Below, piece after piece: positions 45,554-56,878 of a stretch of DNA of 64,000 nt. A model generated the notes under the pieces. It searched no databases and had not been told where the DNA came from. It saw only the letters and a list, made by a program, of their open reading frames with translations. The stretch is from Adiantum capillus-veneris (taxonomy: Eukaryota; Streptophyta; Polypodiopsida; Polypodiales; Pteridaceae): contig CM043944.1 of NCBI GenBank assembly GCA_014529385.2, positions 169,765,740 through 169,829,739 on the forward strand, in the 5' to 3' direction. The translations under genes were made by a program, and so were the position numbers. The first letter of the stretch is position 1; each line of letters opens with the position of its first letter.

Positions 45554-45906
45554 GGCTACTCGGTTACATTGATTACATTTTTAGAGACATTTGATACATC
45601 AATCATGTAAAGTCCTCCAGAATTTACTCCATGTGCTACTGTCATAGAACCCTTGGATATCTTCCACATGTTCTGTCCAAAAGTGGTGACGTAGCCAGCA
45701 TCATCAAGTAAACCTGTGCTGATCAAGCTCTTTGTAATTGCGGGAACATGTCTCACATTCTTCAGCGTGAAAGAAGAGCCATTCTGAAACTTCAATTGAA
45801 CATCTCCAACACCTAAGATCTCACATGTCTGCCCATTGCCTAGCCGAACATGATCTTTAGTGGTCACATAAGAGGTAAACCACTCCTTGTTTGGAGACAC
45901 ATGAAG
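45554..45906 (-). pseudogene. Protease region of element B
   Basis: It continues the gag frame after one TGA stop placed right behind the active site (IIDSGA, then stop, then LHVSPNKEWF). The copia family has D-S-G-A-S-x-H here, so the catalytic residues are kept. Downstream are LGVGDVQLKFQNGSSFTLKN and SLISTGLLDDAGY. The match ends at the breakpoint after NVINVTE. Confidence 0.85.
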
Positions 45907-46875
45907 TCATGCCCCTGAGTCTATAATCCAGTCACTCAGTACATTTCCATCAGATGCTGTAAGAAGAGCTGAGTCCATTGTATTCTTCAAGAAGTAGATG
46001 TCTCCTGACACTAGACTGTCATCCTCTGCAACAGTGTTTGTCACATTTATTTCTTGAATCTTCACTGAGGACTTGTTCTTCTCACCATGGTCTTCAGCTT
46101 TCTCTTTGCCTTTTTCTGCTTTCCATTCTCTGCAGTCTCTTTTTATGTGACCCTTCTTGCCACAATGGTAGCATTCTATGTCACTCTTGCCTTTAGCATT
46201 GCGGGACTTGCTACGAGACTGATCCCTCTTTCCACCTTTGTAGTTTTCTTTGGTCCTTCCCCTAACAACTAAGGCTGTTTCTTTGCCTTTGTCCATTGTA
46301 TTTGTGTTGGTTTCTTCAGTAAGCAGACTGCCTTCTACACCTGCTATGGTCAAACCATCTGGAGGTGCAAAATTACTCAAAGCTGTGCAAAAAGTGTCCC
46401 AACTTTTCGGCAATGTGATTAACAGGAACATAGCTCTAACAGGTTCATCAAACTTGACACCTTGAGCTGACAACTGACTATAGATGGTGTTGAATTCATT
46501 CAGATGATTGGACATAGGTGTCCCTTCTTTCATCTTCAAGTCAACAAGCTTCTTAAGCCAGTATACCTGTGAAGCTACACTCTGCTTCTCATAAAGATCA
46601 CTCAGCTTTGTCCATGCTTCATAAGCCGACATCTCGTCTGCTACATCGAAGTAAACGCTTTCTGCCAAAGTCAGCATAATGGTAGAAAGTATCAATTCAT
46701 CCATTTCGCTCCATTCATCTTCATCCATATCTTGTGGTTTTATCTCCTTGAGCTTTATAGGTTTTATCTGCTTCTTTTGTACCAACACGTGCCAAATTTG
46801 CTTCTTCCACAATGGGAAATTGGTTCCATCTAGCTTCTTGATATTGTAAAGAAAAGTGTCCTGTGATCCAGCCAT
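45907..46875 (-). pseudogene. gag: gag of element B
   Basis: An open frame of 322 codons: MAGSQDTFLYNIKKLDGTNF, the copia gag domain (YWLKKLVDLKMKEGTPMSNH, FLLITLPKSWDTF), a basic stretch, and the zinc knuckle CYHCGKKGHIKRDC. It is complete and has no internal stop; the first defect is the TGA at its end. Gag packages the RNA. Confidence 0.9.
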
Positions 46876-47925
46876 AGCTACGCTTCACAGTAGTTTACTT
46901 TCGTGGGAAAAATTCGGCAGAGTTTCCCCTGTAAACTGAGCTCTGAACCAATATCAACCTGTCAAATGAACCAAGAAAGCTTCAGATTCTGCAGAAATTT
47001 CGGCAGAGTCTCCTTTGTAAAATGGCTCTGGTGTACTCAAAAAAGAGACCAAAAACAACTCAAAAAACCACTGTCTCTCTAACACTGTAAGTTGTGGGTA
47101 AACCTGTCCTGCACCTGTACTGTCTCTCACTGTCCTGTAAGCATAGACTGCGACAATGCCTCAACGGTAGTAAAGCAAAGATGCAATCCCAATTGTCTAA
47201 CTCACAGTCAATACATCCTAGCTGCCTATCTAAGGGTGCTCGAGGGATCGCTCCAAGACCTGTATCACCGAAAGGATCTCAACATTCGAGAATCCCCCAG
47301 CTCAATAAAACCTCACTCGACCCTCAACAAAGGCTACAGTAAATCTGACAGTACATAGACTTCCCACAAAGTCATACATCCACAAATTTCCCTCTGTATG
47401 CTGTAACCGCTGCGGCGGTTGTTTGCTGCGTGACTCACAGCCAACAAACCCTCAACAGACATACATCATCTCTGACAATACATCCCATGTTGAAGTACCT
47501 CCAATGTCAGGATGGAATCTGGAATATCAAGCAGCAAACACAAGCTACCTGATGAACTAGTGGTTGTCGCCTACAGTCTATGTGTAGGTGCGTCCGTGTC
47601 GTATGTGACACGCCTCCAAGAACTGTGAGCCGTCCTTCGTTGTGTAGACAGCCACAAATGAGCACTTTGCACAAGTCGTAGGCCAAAACCCCAAATTTGC
47701 AAAGTCGGATCGGCACCCGCCGAGACCACGTAGTCGAAAATGGCCTGCGCAGAACTTTGTCAAAGCTGAACGGTGGCCGAGATGACCTCATAATGAAATT
47801 CTGAGAACACCAAGCCCTTTGGGTATCCCACAGGATTTGGGGCCGTGTCTTCGCCTGTCGAATCTCGCTCCAATCTGAGCAGATGACTCTGGCTACCTGC
47901 AAATGTTGCCATGAGCCTCGATATG
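46876..47925 (-). other. 5' leader of element B
   Basis: Untranslated leader of about 1 kb. A stretch near 47250-47320 ('gagaatcccccagctcaata') is shared with the leader of A at about 57935, which ties the two elements together. Frames inside have no known motif. Confidence 0.7.
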
Positions 47926-47937
47926 AGCTCTGAACCA
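47926..47937 (-). other. Primer-binding site of B
   Basis: TGGTTCAGAGCT on the minus strand, two bases after the LTR end; it resembles the initiator tRNA-Met site TGGTATCAGAGC with a small indel. Confidence 0.65.
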
Positions 47938-47939
47938 GT

Positions 47940-48135
47940 TGAAGGAGTACGATCAGAAGTGCGACGCGAGAGAGAAAGAGTGCGAGAAGAAGAGCACGAC
48001 GATATGGTGAACTCGCTCTACTGTAATGTGTAGAGCATAGTGAGTTCTTATTAGATTTTTACAAAAGAATATGTGTACATACCTGGTGGCCCGCCCACTT
48101 ACCTAGGCAACCACATTGGGCTTTATACCCGAACA
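47940..48135 (-). repeat. 5' LTR of element B
   Basis: 196 bp on the minus strand, starting TGTTCGGGTATAAAGCCC and ending TACTCCTTCA. It pairs with the plus-strand copy at 57533-57724. Confidence 0.9.
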
Positions 48136-48315
48136 GGAGACATTGACAATGATAGTTCTTTGAGATTCTACTTGTTGGTTTAGCCACTTTGATCAGCGTT
48201 TCAGTCATTGTACACATTTGTTTTGGGCTCAGAAGTCAGTTTTGCCAAAAATTTTCAGGTTTTCTATCATCTTCTTTAGTGCAGCAGATCTATTACTTTT
48301 GTTCCTTGTTGAGTG

Positions 48316-49190
48316 ATGGCTTCATCATTAGAGAACTCTTTGTTCAACATTGAGAAGTTAGATGGCACTAACTTCCCGTTTTGGAAGGAACAACTTTACA
48401 ATGTCTTAGTACAGAAGAACCATATCCCTGGCCGATAAAGATGAAAGGGATAAAGCCTGAGGATATGGATGAGTATGATTGGCAGGAGTTGGATGAGCTT
48501 TCCAGGTCCACCATCATGCTGACTTTGTCAAAGACTGTGTACTTCAATGTGAACATGAAAAAGACTAGTTACGAGCTATGGAAGAAGTTAAGTGACCTGT
48601 ATGAGAAGCAAAGTGCAACATCACATGTTTATTGGCTAAAAAAGTTAGTTGATTTGAAGATGGATGAGGGCACACCCATGTGCAACCATCTCAATGAGTT
48701 CAACACAATTTTTAGTCAGCTTTTTGAACAGGGAGTCAATTTTGACAATTCGGTCAAAGCAATGTTCTTGCTAGTTACGTTGCCAAAAAGTTGGGATACT
48801 TTTCGCACACCATAAGTAACTCAACACCTCCTGATGGTTTAACATGTGATAATTTTGAGGGAAATTTTCTTACTGAAGAGGTTAGCAAGAAGAATCTTGA
48901 TACTTCTTGTGGTACTAGCAATGATCTTGTTGTTCGTGGTTGATCACAAGAAAAGGGCAAAAGAAAATCAGAGAGGAAAATCTCATAGAAAATCACGTGG
49001 CCAAAAAGACATTGAGTGTTATCATTGTCACAAAAAAGGTCATATGAAGAAAGACTGTCGACAGTGGAAACAAGAGAAAGGTAAAGACAAGAAGTCGAAA
49101 CAAGGCAAAACTAAGGAGAGCAATATAAAGATTGAAGAGATCAAAAATGTTTTTATTAAAGATTCTGATGGAGATATTTATCTCACATCT
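48316..49190 (+). pseudogene. gag: gag of element A
   Basis: It starts at ATG 48316 (MASSLENSLFNIEKLDGTNF), shifts frame near 48430, and goes on with ELWKKLSDLYEKQSATSHVY and FLLVTLPKSWDTF. It shifts again at about 48812 and near 48940, and ends with the zinc knuckle CYHCHKKGHMKKDC at about 49018. It is close to gag of B. Confidence 0.85.
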
Positions 49191-49601
49191 GCCATGGATT
49201 CAACATTTTTGGTTTCCACTGATGACTATGCTTTACAGGATTGGGTTATTGACTCAAGCGCATCATTTCATGTGACTCCTCACAGAGAGTGGTTCAGTAC
49301 ATATGATGCAGCCCGTAAAGGTCCTGTTTGTTTTGGCAATGATTTTGCTTGCGACATAGTTGGTGTCGGCGATGTGCAGCTGAAATTTCAGAATGGTTCT
49401 TCATTCATGCTCAAGAGTGTGAGACATGCGCCGGGGCTTACCAAAAGCTTGATTAGTACAGGACAATTGGATGACGCAGGATATTACTGCACATTTGGTG
49501 ATAGTTCATGGAAGATCACCAAAGGTTCCTTAGTGGTAGCACATGGTTCAAATTTTGGGACTTTGTACATGTACATGTATCCAATGTTAAAAACCACGTA
49601 A
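49191..49601 (+). pseudogene. Protease region of element A
   Basis: The active site reads WVIDSSASFHVTPHREWF, with D-S-S-A for D-S-G-A, so the invariant glycine is lost. LVGVGDVQLKFQNGSSFML-type sequence follows, as in B. Confidence 0.8.
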
Positions 49602-50420
49602 TTTGTGTAACCGAGCAGCCAAGTGTTTCTTTGTGGCATCGCCGGTTAGGACATATGTCTCAAAAGGGAATGAAAATCTTGTCTCATTTTGGTTATGTGC
49701 CTGGCTTCAATTTCTCAGATTTTTCAGTTTGTGAACATTGTCTTTATGGTAAATACACACAATCACCACACAAAAGGGGAAGCACTCGGAATAGTGAGCC
49801 ATTAGAGTTAGTGCATAGTGATGTGTGTGGACCTATGCTTAACATATCCATGGGAGGTTCATTGTACTTTGTTACATTCATTGATGACTTCTCAAGGAAA
49901 GTGTGGGTATATCCTCTCAGGAAGAAGGATGAAGTTCTTTCAAAATTTCAGAGTTTTGTGGCATTAGTGGAGAATCAATCTGGCAACAAACTGAAGTGCT
50001 TAAGGTCAGACAATGGTGGTGACTATGTCACTAAAGCCTTTCAAAAAATTTGTGATTCCAAAGGCATCAAAAGAGAGTTGACTGCTCCATATAACCCTCC
50101 ACAAAATGGTGTTGCTAAGAGGATGAACCGTACCATACAAGAAAAGTTACGTAGCATGTTGTCTAATGCAGAGTTCCTAATGGATTTTGGGTGGACGTGT
50201 TAGCAACTGCTGTCCATCTTATTAATAGATCTCCTAAAACAAGGCTTTAGATGAGAAGTTACCTACATAGATTTGGTCTGGGAAGCCACCTTCTTACAAG
50301 CATCTTAGAGTCTTTGGCTGTGAAGCGTATTGCCATGTTCCAAAGGAGTTTCAAAGAAAGTTGGCTCCTAAGTCAAGAAATGCATATTTCTTGGCTATGT
50401 AAATCCTAGCGAGATGGGAT
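49508..50420 (+). pseudogene. Integrase of element A
   Basis: The zinc region (SLWHRRLGHMSQKGMK, CEHCLYGK) precedes the core with LVHSDVCGPM (D), LRSDNGGDYVTKAF (D) and NGVAKRMNRTIQEK, where the copia family has NGVAERMNRT; the catalytic E is K. Frames break near 50203. Confidence 0.87.
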
Positions 50421-51740
50421 TTCACTTATGGGATCCTGAAGCTAAAAAGATAGTTTGCAGCAATGACGTATACTTCAATGAAGAAAAGATGCATAAGAAT
50501 CATGTGCATACAGTGGAGGTCAGGAGAGTTATCTTCCAAGAAGATGGAGTTGTCCACAATAGGGTTGAAGTGCCTAATGTTAGACAGCAAGGGCAGAATC
50601 CTTCTGAAGTATAAGATGTTGCTGAGGGACAACCGGCTCAAGCAGTTATTAGGTCTACAAGAGTTTCAAGGCCTTCTGATAGATTTACTCCCTCATTGGA
50701 CTACATTATATTGACAAATTGCGGAGAGCCTTCCTGCTATAAGGAAGCCATGTCAATGGATGACAAAGCAAAGTGGAAGAAAGCTATGCAATAAAAAATG
50801 GACTTGTTGCATAAGAATCAAACTTGGAAGTTGGTTCGGTTGCCTAAAGGTGTAAAGGCATTACCATGCAAATGGGTGTACAAGAAAAAAATTACACCTC
50901 ATGATAATAAACCCAAGTACAAGGCATGACTTGTTGCTAAAGAATTTAAGCAGCACCAGGGTATTGACTTTGATGAGATCTTTTCTCTGGTTGTCAAGAT
51001 GACTTCTCTGAGGTGTGTACTTGCATTGGTTGCTAAAGACGACATGGAACTTGACCAGATGGATGTCAAGATGGAATTCTTGCATGGTGATCTTCAAGAA
51101 GAAGTTTATATGCAACAGCCAGAAGGTTTTGTTGACAAGGGCAATGAAGACTTGGTGTGTCAGTTAGAAAAGACTCTTTATGGTCTAAAACAGTCATCAA
51201 GGGAGTGGTATCGTAAATTCTACTCATTCATGCTCTCTCAAGGCTACAAACGTAGCAATATGGACCATTGCCTCTACACTAAGCGAGCTAACGATGGTAG
51301 TTTGCTGATTTTGTTCCTTTATGTGGATGATATGTTAATTTTTTAGAAATGCAAGGATGAGATTTCAGCCTTGAAGTCAGAGTTACATGGGTGAAGCAAG
51401 CCATATCCTTGGCTTGCGCATTAAGCGAGACAGATGCAAGAAATTGGTTTATTTGTCTCAATTTGCGTACATTGCTAAAGTGCTCAAGCGTTTCAATATA
51501 GAGAAGAGGAAGGCATTGAGTACTCCATTGCCTCCATATGTGAAACTCTCTCAAAATGATTGCCCTAAGTCTGAAGAGGAAAAGGCTGAAATGGCACAAG
51601 TGCCTTATTCATCTGCAGTTGGGAGTTTGATGTATGCTATGATTGCTACACGTCCTGATATTGCTTTTGCAGTGGGAGTTGTTAGCAGATATATGTCAAA
51701 TCAAGGCAAGAAACATTGGGAGGCAGTGAAATCGGTTATG
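50421..51740 (+). pseudogene. Reverse transcriptase of element A
   Basis: A linker with FNEEKMHKNH-type sequence leads to RT: LPCKWVYKKKITPHDNKPKY, MDVKMEFLHGDLQEEVYMQQ, PEGFVDKGNEDLVCQLEKTL, YGLKQSSREWYRKF and the active site YVDDM at 51320-51334, with one stop right after it (LIF-stop). TRPDIAFAVGVVSRYMSNQG follows. Several stops and frame changes. Confidence 0.9.
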
Positions 51741-52258
51741 TGATATTTGAATGGTACAAAATACATGTGCATTTGCTTTGGAAGAAAGGAAGCATGTGTA
51801 ATGGGTTACACAGATGCAGATTATGCAGAAGACTCAAAGACAAGAGAAGGTCCACTTCAGGCTATGTTTTTGAATTCACTGGAGGTGCAGTTTCATGGCG
51901 ATCTCGTTTGAAAGATTGTGTTACCTTGTCTACTATAGAGGCTGAACATGTTGCAGCTTCAGAAGCTTGCAAGAAGGCTATATGGCTTGGTCGGCTAGTG
52001 GGAGACTTGGGAATCAATGTTGAGATGCCTGTGTTACATTGTGATAGCCAAAGTTCTATACAATTGGCAAATAATCCAGTGTTTCATGCAAAGACAAAGC
52101 ATGTGGATGTGAAGTATCACTTCATTCGTGAGGTGCTTGAGGACAACCGATTGCAGCTTGCCAAAATTCACACCACTAAAGATCCTTCTGATCTTCTGAC
52201 AAAGGGATTACCTTCAGAGTGGTTTTCACATTGTCGGGCACTCATGGGCATTGGGTAG
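51741..52258 (+). pseudogene. RNase H of element A
   Basis: After a frameshift: STSGYVFEFTGGAVSWRSRL, TIEAEHVAASEACKKAIWLG, LHCDSQSSIQLANNPVFHAK, TKHVDVKYHFIREV, and the end DLLTKGLPSEWF. This is the usual end of the copia polyprotein. The stop is at 52256-52258. Confidence 0.9.
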
Positions 52259-52334
52259 ATGATCATGGTCATTGTCTACCTACATTGTATGTATATATAC
52301 ATTGTCACCCTAGCTTAAAGGTACATTGTCCTTT

Positions 52335-52345
52335 AAGTGGGAGGT
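52335..52345 (+). other. Polypurine tract of element A
   Basis: AAGTGGGAGGT directly before the LTR start; the same sequence precedes the LTR of B at 57522-57532. Confidence 0.8.
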
Positions 52346-52549
52346 TGTTGGGGTGGTAAAGCCCAATGTGCCGTGCCTGAGTGTTGGGCGGCCGGAGACT
52401 ACCAAGAACTAGCACTGACTATTCATTCTATGTAAAAGAGTAAGGACTCATAACCCTAACACTATTGTGTTTGGATTCCACCCAAACCTATGTCTCCTCT
52501 CTTCTCCGTTGTTGCACACACACAAACACGCTCTCGCATGCACACTTCA
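52346..52549 (+). repeat. 3' LTR of element A
   Basis: 204 bp, starting TGTTGGGGTGGTAAAGCCC and ending GCACACTTCA. The 5' partner is at 58585-58780 on the minus strand. The five bases after it are TTATG. Confidence 0.9.
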
Positions 52550-53960
52550 TTATGGTCGTCTATACTTTAATGGAGCATAGCTTAGACAAGTGGTGGAACT
52601 TATGGATCTTTGTCTTTCAATAGAGAAGAGATTGGACACGTGGTGAACCTTGTATCTTTCTATGCTTGAATGGGTTAGTTCCTTGGATAAGTGGTGGATC
52701 TTATGGATCTATACCCTTCAATAAAGCATAGACTAGACAAGTGATGGACCTTGTGTTTTTCTATGCTTGAATCGATCTTAGCTTGGACAAGTGGTGGGTC
52801 TTGTGGCTCTCTATGCTTGAATGGAGCATAGATTGGACAAGTGGTGGACCTCATGGATCGCTATGCTTGAATAGAGCATGGGACCTTATGGTCCTCAATG
52901 CTTGAATGTAACAGAGCTTGGACAAGTGGTGAAACTTATGGCTCTCTATGTTTCAATAGGGCATATATTATACAAGTGGTGGATCTTATGGTCCTCTATA
53001 ACTCAATAGAGCTTAGCTTGGACAAGTGGAATGAAAAGGTAGTGAATCTAGGATGAATTTTTTCTCTTAATGCCACCATGTTTAGAATGGTCTTGTCATG
53101 CACCAAACATTCCTTAATTTGTTTCAAAAGGGAAAGTACTAAATACAAGATGCACTTTTCCTTCTCACACCTTGCTCAAAGCTGGCTTGGTGGTGGATTA
53201 AGATTTACCTTACTCTTCAACAAGAACTTGAGCTTCAAATCTCCAAGTAATGCATCTAAGAAACAATATGTGCTCTATAACTTTTTAGAATAGACAAGTG
53301 GTAGATCTAAAATGAAACAAAGCTTCTATAAGTTGTTTAAAATGGTCACTTATTGTGGATCATGAATGTGATAACTGGTGAGAAATGTTTGTGGTGGATT
53401 TAGAATACACTCACTCTGACAGAAGCCATTAAGATTGGCCAAGTGGTGGACCTTGGATGGATGGACACTTCAACAACTATGATTGAATCTTTGATTAAGC
53501 TAGTATCTACTTTTCCATGATTTCTAGATTGGCCAAGTGGTGGATCTAAGATGAGTACTAGTCTTCCACAACTTTTTTTTATTCAATATATAGGATGCAC
53601 ACCACCATTCAAAACATCATTAGAATGACTTTGATTTTATTTAGGATGCATCCTTCATTGCACAAACTATATATAATGAGAAGATGGTGGATTTAGGATG
53701 CATTTCCCCTTTCGCACTATGTTTAGAATGACCAAGTGGTGGATCTAGGATGCACCAAACTTTCTTAAATATTTTTTGAAAAATCCAAGCACTAAATAGA
53801 GGATGATGAGCTTTCCCTTCCAAAACTTGCTTAAGGTGGCATGATTGTGGATTGCGATGTTTCTTTCTCCCCTCCAAGAACTTGTCTAGATTGGGCAAGT
53901 GGTGAATCAAAGATTCACCCATCCTTACAAAACTTATTTAATAGTATTGATTGAATGGGT
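52550..53960 (+). repeat. Tandem array, left arm as it now stands
   Basis: Loose tandem copies of 'gcatagcttggacaagtggt' with 'ggaccttatggatctctatg', about 50-60 bp apart up to about 53040, then wider apart (ccaagtggtggatct near 53530 and 53722). The frames inside carry no protein motifs. The same array lies reversed at 58781 onward; the two arms share one orientation when the inversion is undone. Confidence 0.8.
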
Positions 53961-54310
53961 ACTGCTACAAATATATAGGATTTACTGGGGTAATAGCCTT
54001 AGTCTTTTTCAAAGACATAAGTAACAAAATTAAAATACTTAGATTTTGGATAGATTTACCCTCTAAGTATTTTTTTTCTTTCATAATAGACATGGAGCAG
54101 TAATGTTTGAGAAAAAGTGATGATTATGTGGATGTCAATAATCATGTCAAAATATCTTGCTTGTTAATATGTCATCCTATAGGAGGCTATTGTGTGATCT
54201 TTCATTGTTTTTTGCTTAGATACAGGGATTGAGGGTGGGATAGATAAGGAATGCTTCAATCCAATAGCGATTAATGAGGGCCTTCCACATGTATCGACCA
54301 CAAAGGTCTC
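53961..54310. other. No gene recognised
   Basis: AT-rich sequence with no repeat or protein match that I can see. Confidence 0.3.
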
Positions 54311-54860
54311 ACTTGAACGGTTGAATCCAATTATTGATACTAAAATGCAAATACCTGAGTCCTCTTTGCTACATCTTTCATCGAAGAAATCCATGGGTGA
54401 AAGCTTTCAATCTTTAAACGATGTGCAAGAGAGTGTTGTTGATGCACCTACTTTGATTTCATCAAATCCCAATAAATCCATGCTAAAAGTAATATTGAAA
54501 TTTAATGGTCTACTATTGAAACAAAGTCAACAACCATCATCTATTCATGAATATATTAATATGATTCACGAAGGCATATTGTGTTACAGCCAGGGTGAAT
54601 CCACTTTTTAAAGACCATATTGAAGAGATTTAGTGTTGGGATTTGGTCAACAACTAGAGAAGCTAATGCTTACGAGATGTTGAGAACACTTCAAAGCACT
54701 GTAGAGGAGATATTGCCAATTTTTGTAGTTTGGTCTCAAGAATGTTGCTATGATCCCACAGGCGTGAAATTATTTAGACCAGACAATCCTCAAGTTCCAG
54801 CTATGTTTAAGCCATTGGCAAAAATATATGCATGCTTTGAATGTGCCCTACGTAGAACAA
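54311..54860 (+). pseudogene. Unrecognised host coding sequence at the right inversion breakpoint
   Basis: Two frames: 54321-54611 (KSMLKVILKFNGLLLKQSQQ, SIHEYINMIHEGILCYSQGE) and 54620 onward (LRTLQSTVEEILPIFVVWSQ, GVKLFRPDNPQVPAMFKPLA). They look like ordinary soluble protein in composition, but I cannot name a family. A third frame at the end (MHALNVPYVEQ) reads up to 54860 and would continue in frame into 45553 of the minus strand if the inversion is undone. Confidence 0.5.
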
Positions 54861-55991
54861 TTGCCTGGCTTGTTATTTTATGATTTTGAATTCTGTGAAC
54901 ATTGTCTGTATGGTAAGCAAACACAGCATCCACATAAGCATAGAAGCAGTCGAAGAGATACACAGTTGGCACTTGTTCATAGTGATTTGTGTGGACCTAT
55001 GCCTAACCTATCTCTAGGGGGAGCTTCTTACTTTATGACATTTATATATGATTACTCGAGGAAAGTATGGGTTTACTTTCTCAAGCATAAGGATGAAGCG
55101 TTTAGTGTTTTCAAAACGTTTGTGACACTTGTGGAGAATCAGAGTGGCAAGAAGCTTAAATGCTTACGCACTGACAATGGTGGAGAGTATGTTTCAAAGG
55201 CCTTTCAGGACTTTTGTGAGTCAAAAGGTATAAAACGTGAACTTACTGCTCCTTACAATCCTCCTCAAAATGGTGTTGCTGAAAGGATGAATAGGACCAT
55301 ACAAGAGAAGGTCAGAAGTATGTTGTCTAATGCACAGTTGCCAAATGGGTTTTGGGCTGAAGCTGTATCAACAGTTGTTCATCTTATAAATAGATCTCCT
55401 AGCAAGGTTTTGCAGAAGGATTCAGTGGCAGAGATGGTATGGTCAGGCAAAATTCCCTCATACAAGCAACTCAGAGTCTTTGGCTGTGAAGCATATACTC
55501 ATGTTCCAAAGGAATTTAGGAACAAACTTGAGCCAAAGAGTAGAAAGTGCATCTTTCTAGGCTATGGTAATTCTGGTGAGATGGGGTACAGACTTTGGGA
55601 TCCCAAATCCAGAAAGGTTGTCCGCAGCAATGATGTTCACTTTAATGAAGCCAAATATCATTCTAAACCAAAGAGGGTTGAGGAGATTAGAAGAGTTGTC
55701 TTCCAAGAAGATGGACCTGTGCGTGCAAGACAAAATGTCAGGGCTCTAGAGGAGCAAGTACAAGATAGAGTGGAACCACATGTTGTGGCTAAGCCTGAGC
55801 CACCTATTTTGCGTAGATCTGGACGTATCACGCAACCTCCTGATAGGTTTGTTCCATCTATGAACTACGTCATGTTGACTGATTGCAATGAGCCTTCATG
55901 TTACAAGGAAGCAGTGCAAATCAAGGACTCCAGGAATTGGCAATTGGCCATGCAGTCAAAGATGACGGCTCTGCATAAAAACCAGACATGA
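54861..55991 (+). pseudogene. Integrase of element B
   Basis: An open frame of about 375 codons: CEHCLYGKQTQHPH (end of the zinc site), LVHSDLCGPMPNLSLGG (D), LRTDNGGEYVSKAFQDFCES (D), NGVAERMNRTIQEKVRSMLS (E). All three catalytic residues are present. It goes on through the C-terminal GKIPSYKQLRVFGCEAYTHV. The N-terminal HH half of the zinc site is lost at the breakpoint. Confidence 0.92.
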
Positions 55992-56878
55992 AAGCTACTT
56001 AAAGTACCATAGGGCAAAAAGGCTCTACCTTGTAAATGGGTTTACAGGTATAAGATCACCACTAATGATAGTCAGCCAAAGTACAAAGCAAGGCTTGTTG
56101 CCAAGGGCTTTAAGCAAGAACAAGGCATTGACTTTGATGAATTCTTCTCTCAGGTGTTCAAGATGACTACATTGAGATGCTTTCTTGCATTGGTTGCCAT
56201 ATTAGATTTGGTGTTGCACCAAATGGATGTCAAGACAACGTTCTTGCATGGTGATTTAGATGTGGAAATTTACATGCAGCAACCATAAGGGTTTGTTGAG
56301 AAAGGCAAGGAAGATTTGGTATGCCAGTTGTTAAAGAGTCTTTATGGCTTAAAACAATCACTGAGGGCATGGTACCATAAGTTCCACAAGTTTATGTTTT
56401 CTCAAGGCTACAAACGTAGTGAGTTCGATCACTGTCTATATACAAAGAAGGCTAAGGATGGCAGTTGGCTAATCCTTATTTTGTATGTGGATGACATGTT
56501 GATTGCTAGAAAGCACGTGGAAGAAATTTCAGCTTTGAAGTCAAAGATGGAAAAATCGTTTGACATGAAATACATGGGTGAGGCAAGTCATATACTTGGT
56601 ATGTGCATTGAGAGAGATAGATCAAAGAAGTTGATTTGGTTATCTCAAACAGAGTATATTGACAAGGTTTTGCAACGTTTCAATATCGAGAAGGGAAAGG
56701 CATTGAGTGTTCCATTGCAACCATATGTGAAACTTAGCAAACAAGATTGTCCTATGTCTGAGGAAGAACAGGTTGAAATGGACAAGATTCCATATGCGTC
56801 TGCAGTGGGTAGTTTGATGTATGCAATGATTGCTACTTGCCCAGACATTGCATTTGCAGTGGGAGTAGTAAGTTGATA
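55992..56878 (+). pseudogene. Reverse transcriptase of element B
   Basis: A stop at 55989 is followed by LPCKWVYRYKITTNDSQPKY, MDVKTTFLHGDLDVEIYMQQ, one stop, GFVEKGKEDLVCQLLKSLYG, and the active site YVDDM at 56484-56498. It continues to TCPDIAFAVGVVS and a stop at 56874-56876, where A has SRYMS. Far fewer defects than in A, so B is younger, as expected for an insertion into A. Confidence 0.92.

Larger units (their letters stand above)
45554..48135 (-). mobile_element. Element B, 5' half: Ty1/copia, minus strand as it now stands
   Basis: Reading down from 48135: 5' LTR (48135-47940), primer site, leader of about 1 kb, gag (from 46875) and protease. The match to A stops at 45554, in the middle of the copia polyprotein. 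The 3' half of the same insertion is at 54861-57724 on the plus strand. The five bases outside this LTR (48136-48140, GGAGA) are the complement of TCTCC found after the other LTR. Confidence 0.9.
48136..52549 (+). mobile_element. Element A, main part: Ty1/copia gag-pol and 3' LTR
   Basis: It holds the inner end of the leader (48141-48315), gag, protease, integrase, RT, RNase H and the 3' LTR (52346-52549). Its 5' LTR and outer leader lie at 57730-58780 on the minus strand, separated by the insertion of B and by the inversion. Integrase before RT defines Ty1/copia. Many frameshifts show that it is dead. Confidence 0.88.

Noticed and set aside
54828-54860. Start of the integrase of B at Met 54828
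   Set aside because: MHALNVPYVEQ does not align with the integrase of A; alignment starts at the following LPGL. The residues fit better as host sequence at the breakpoint.
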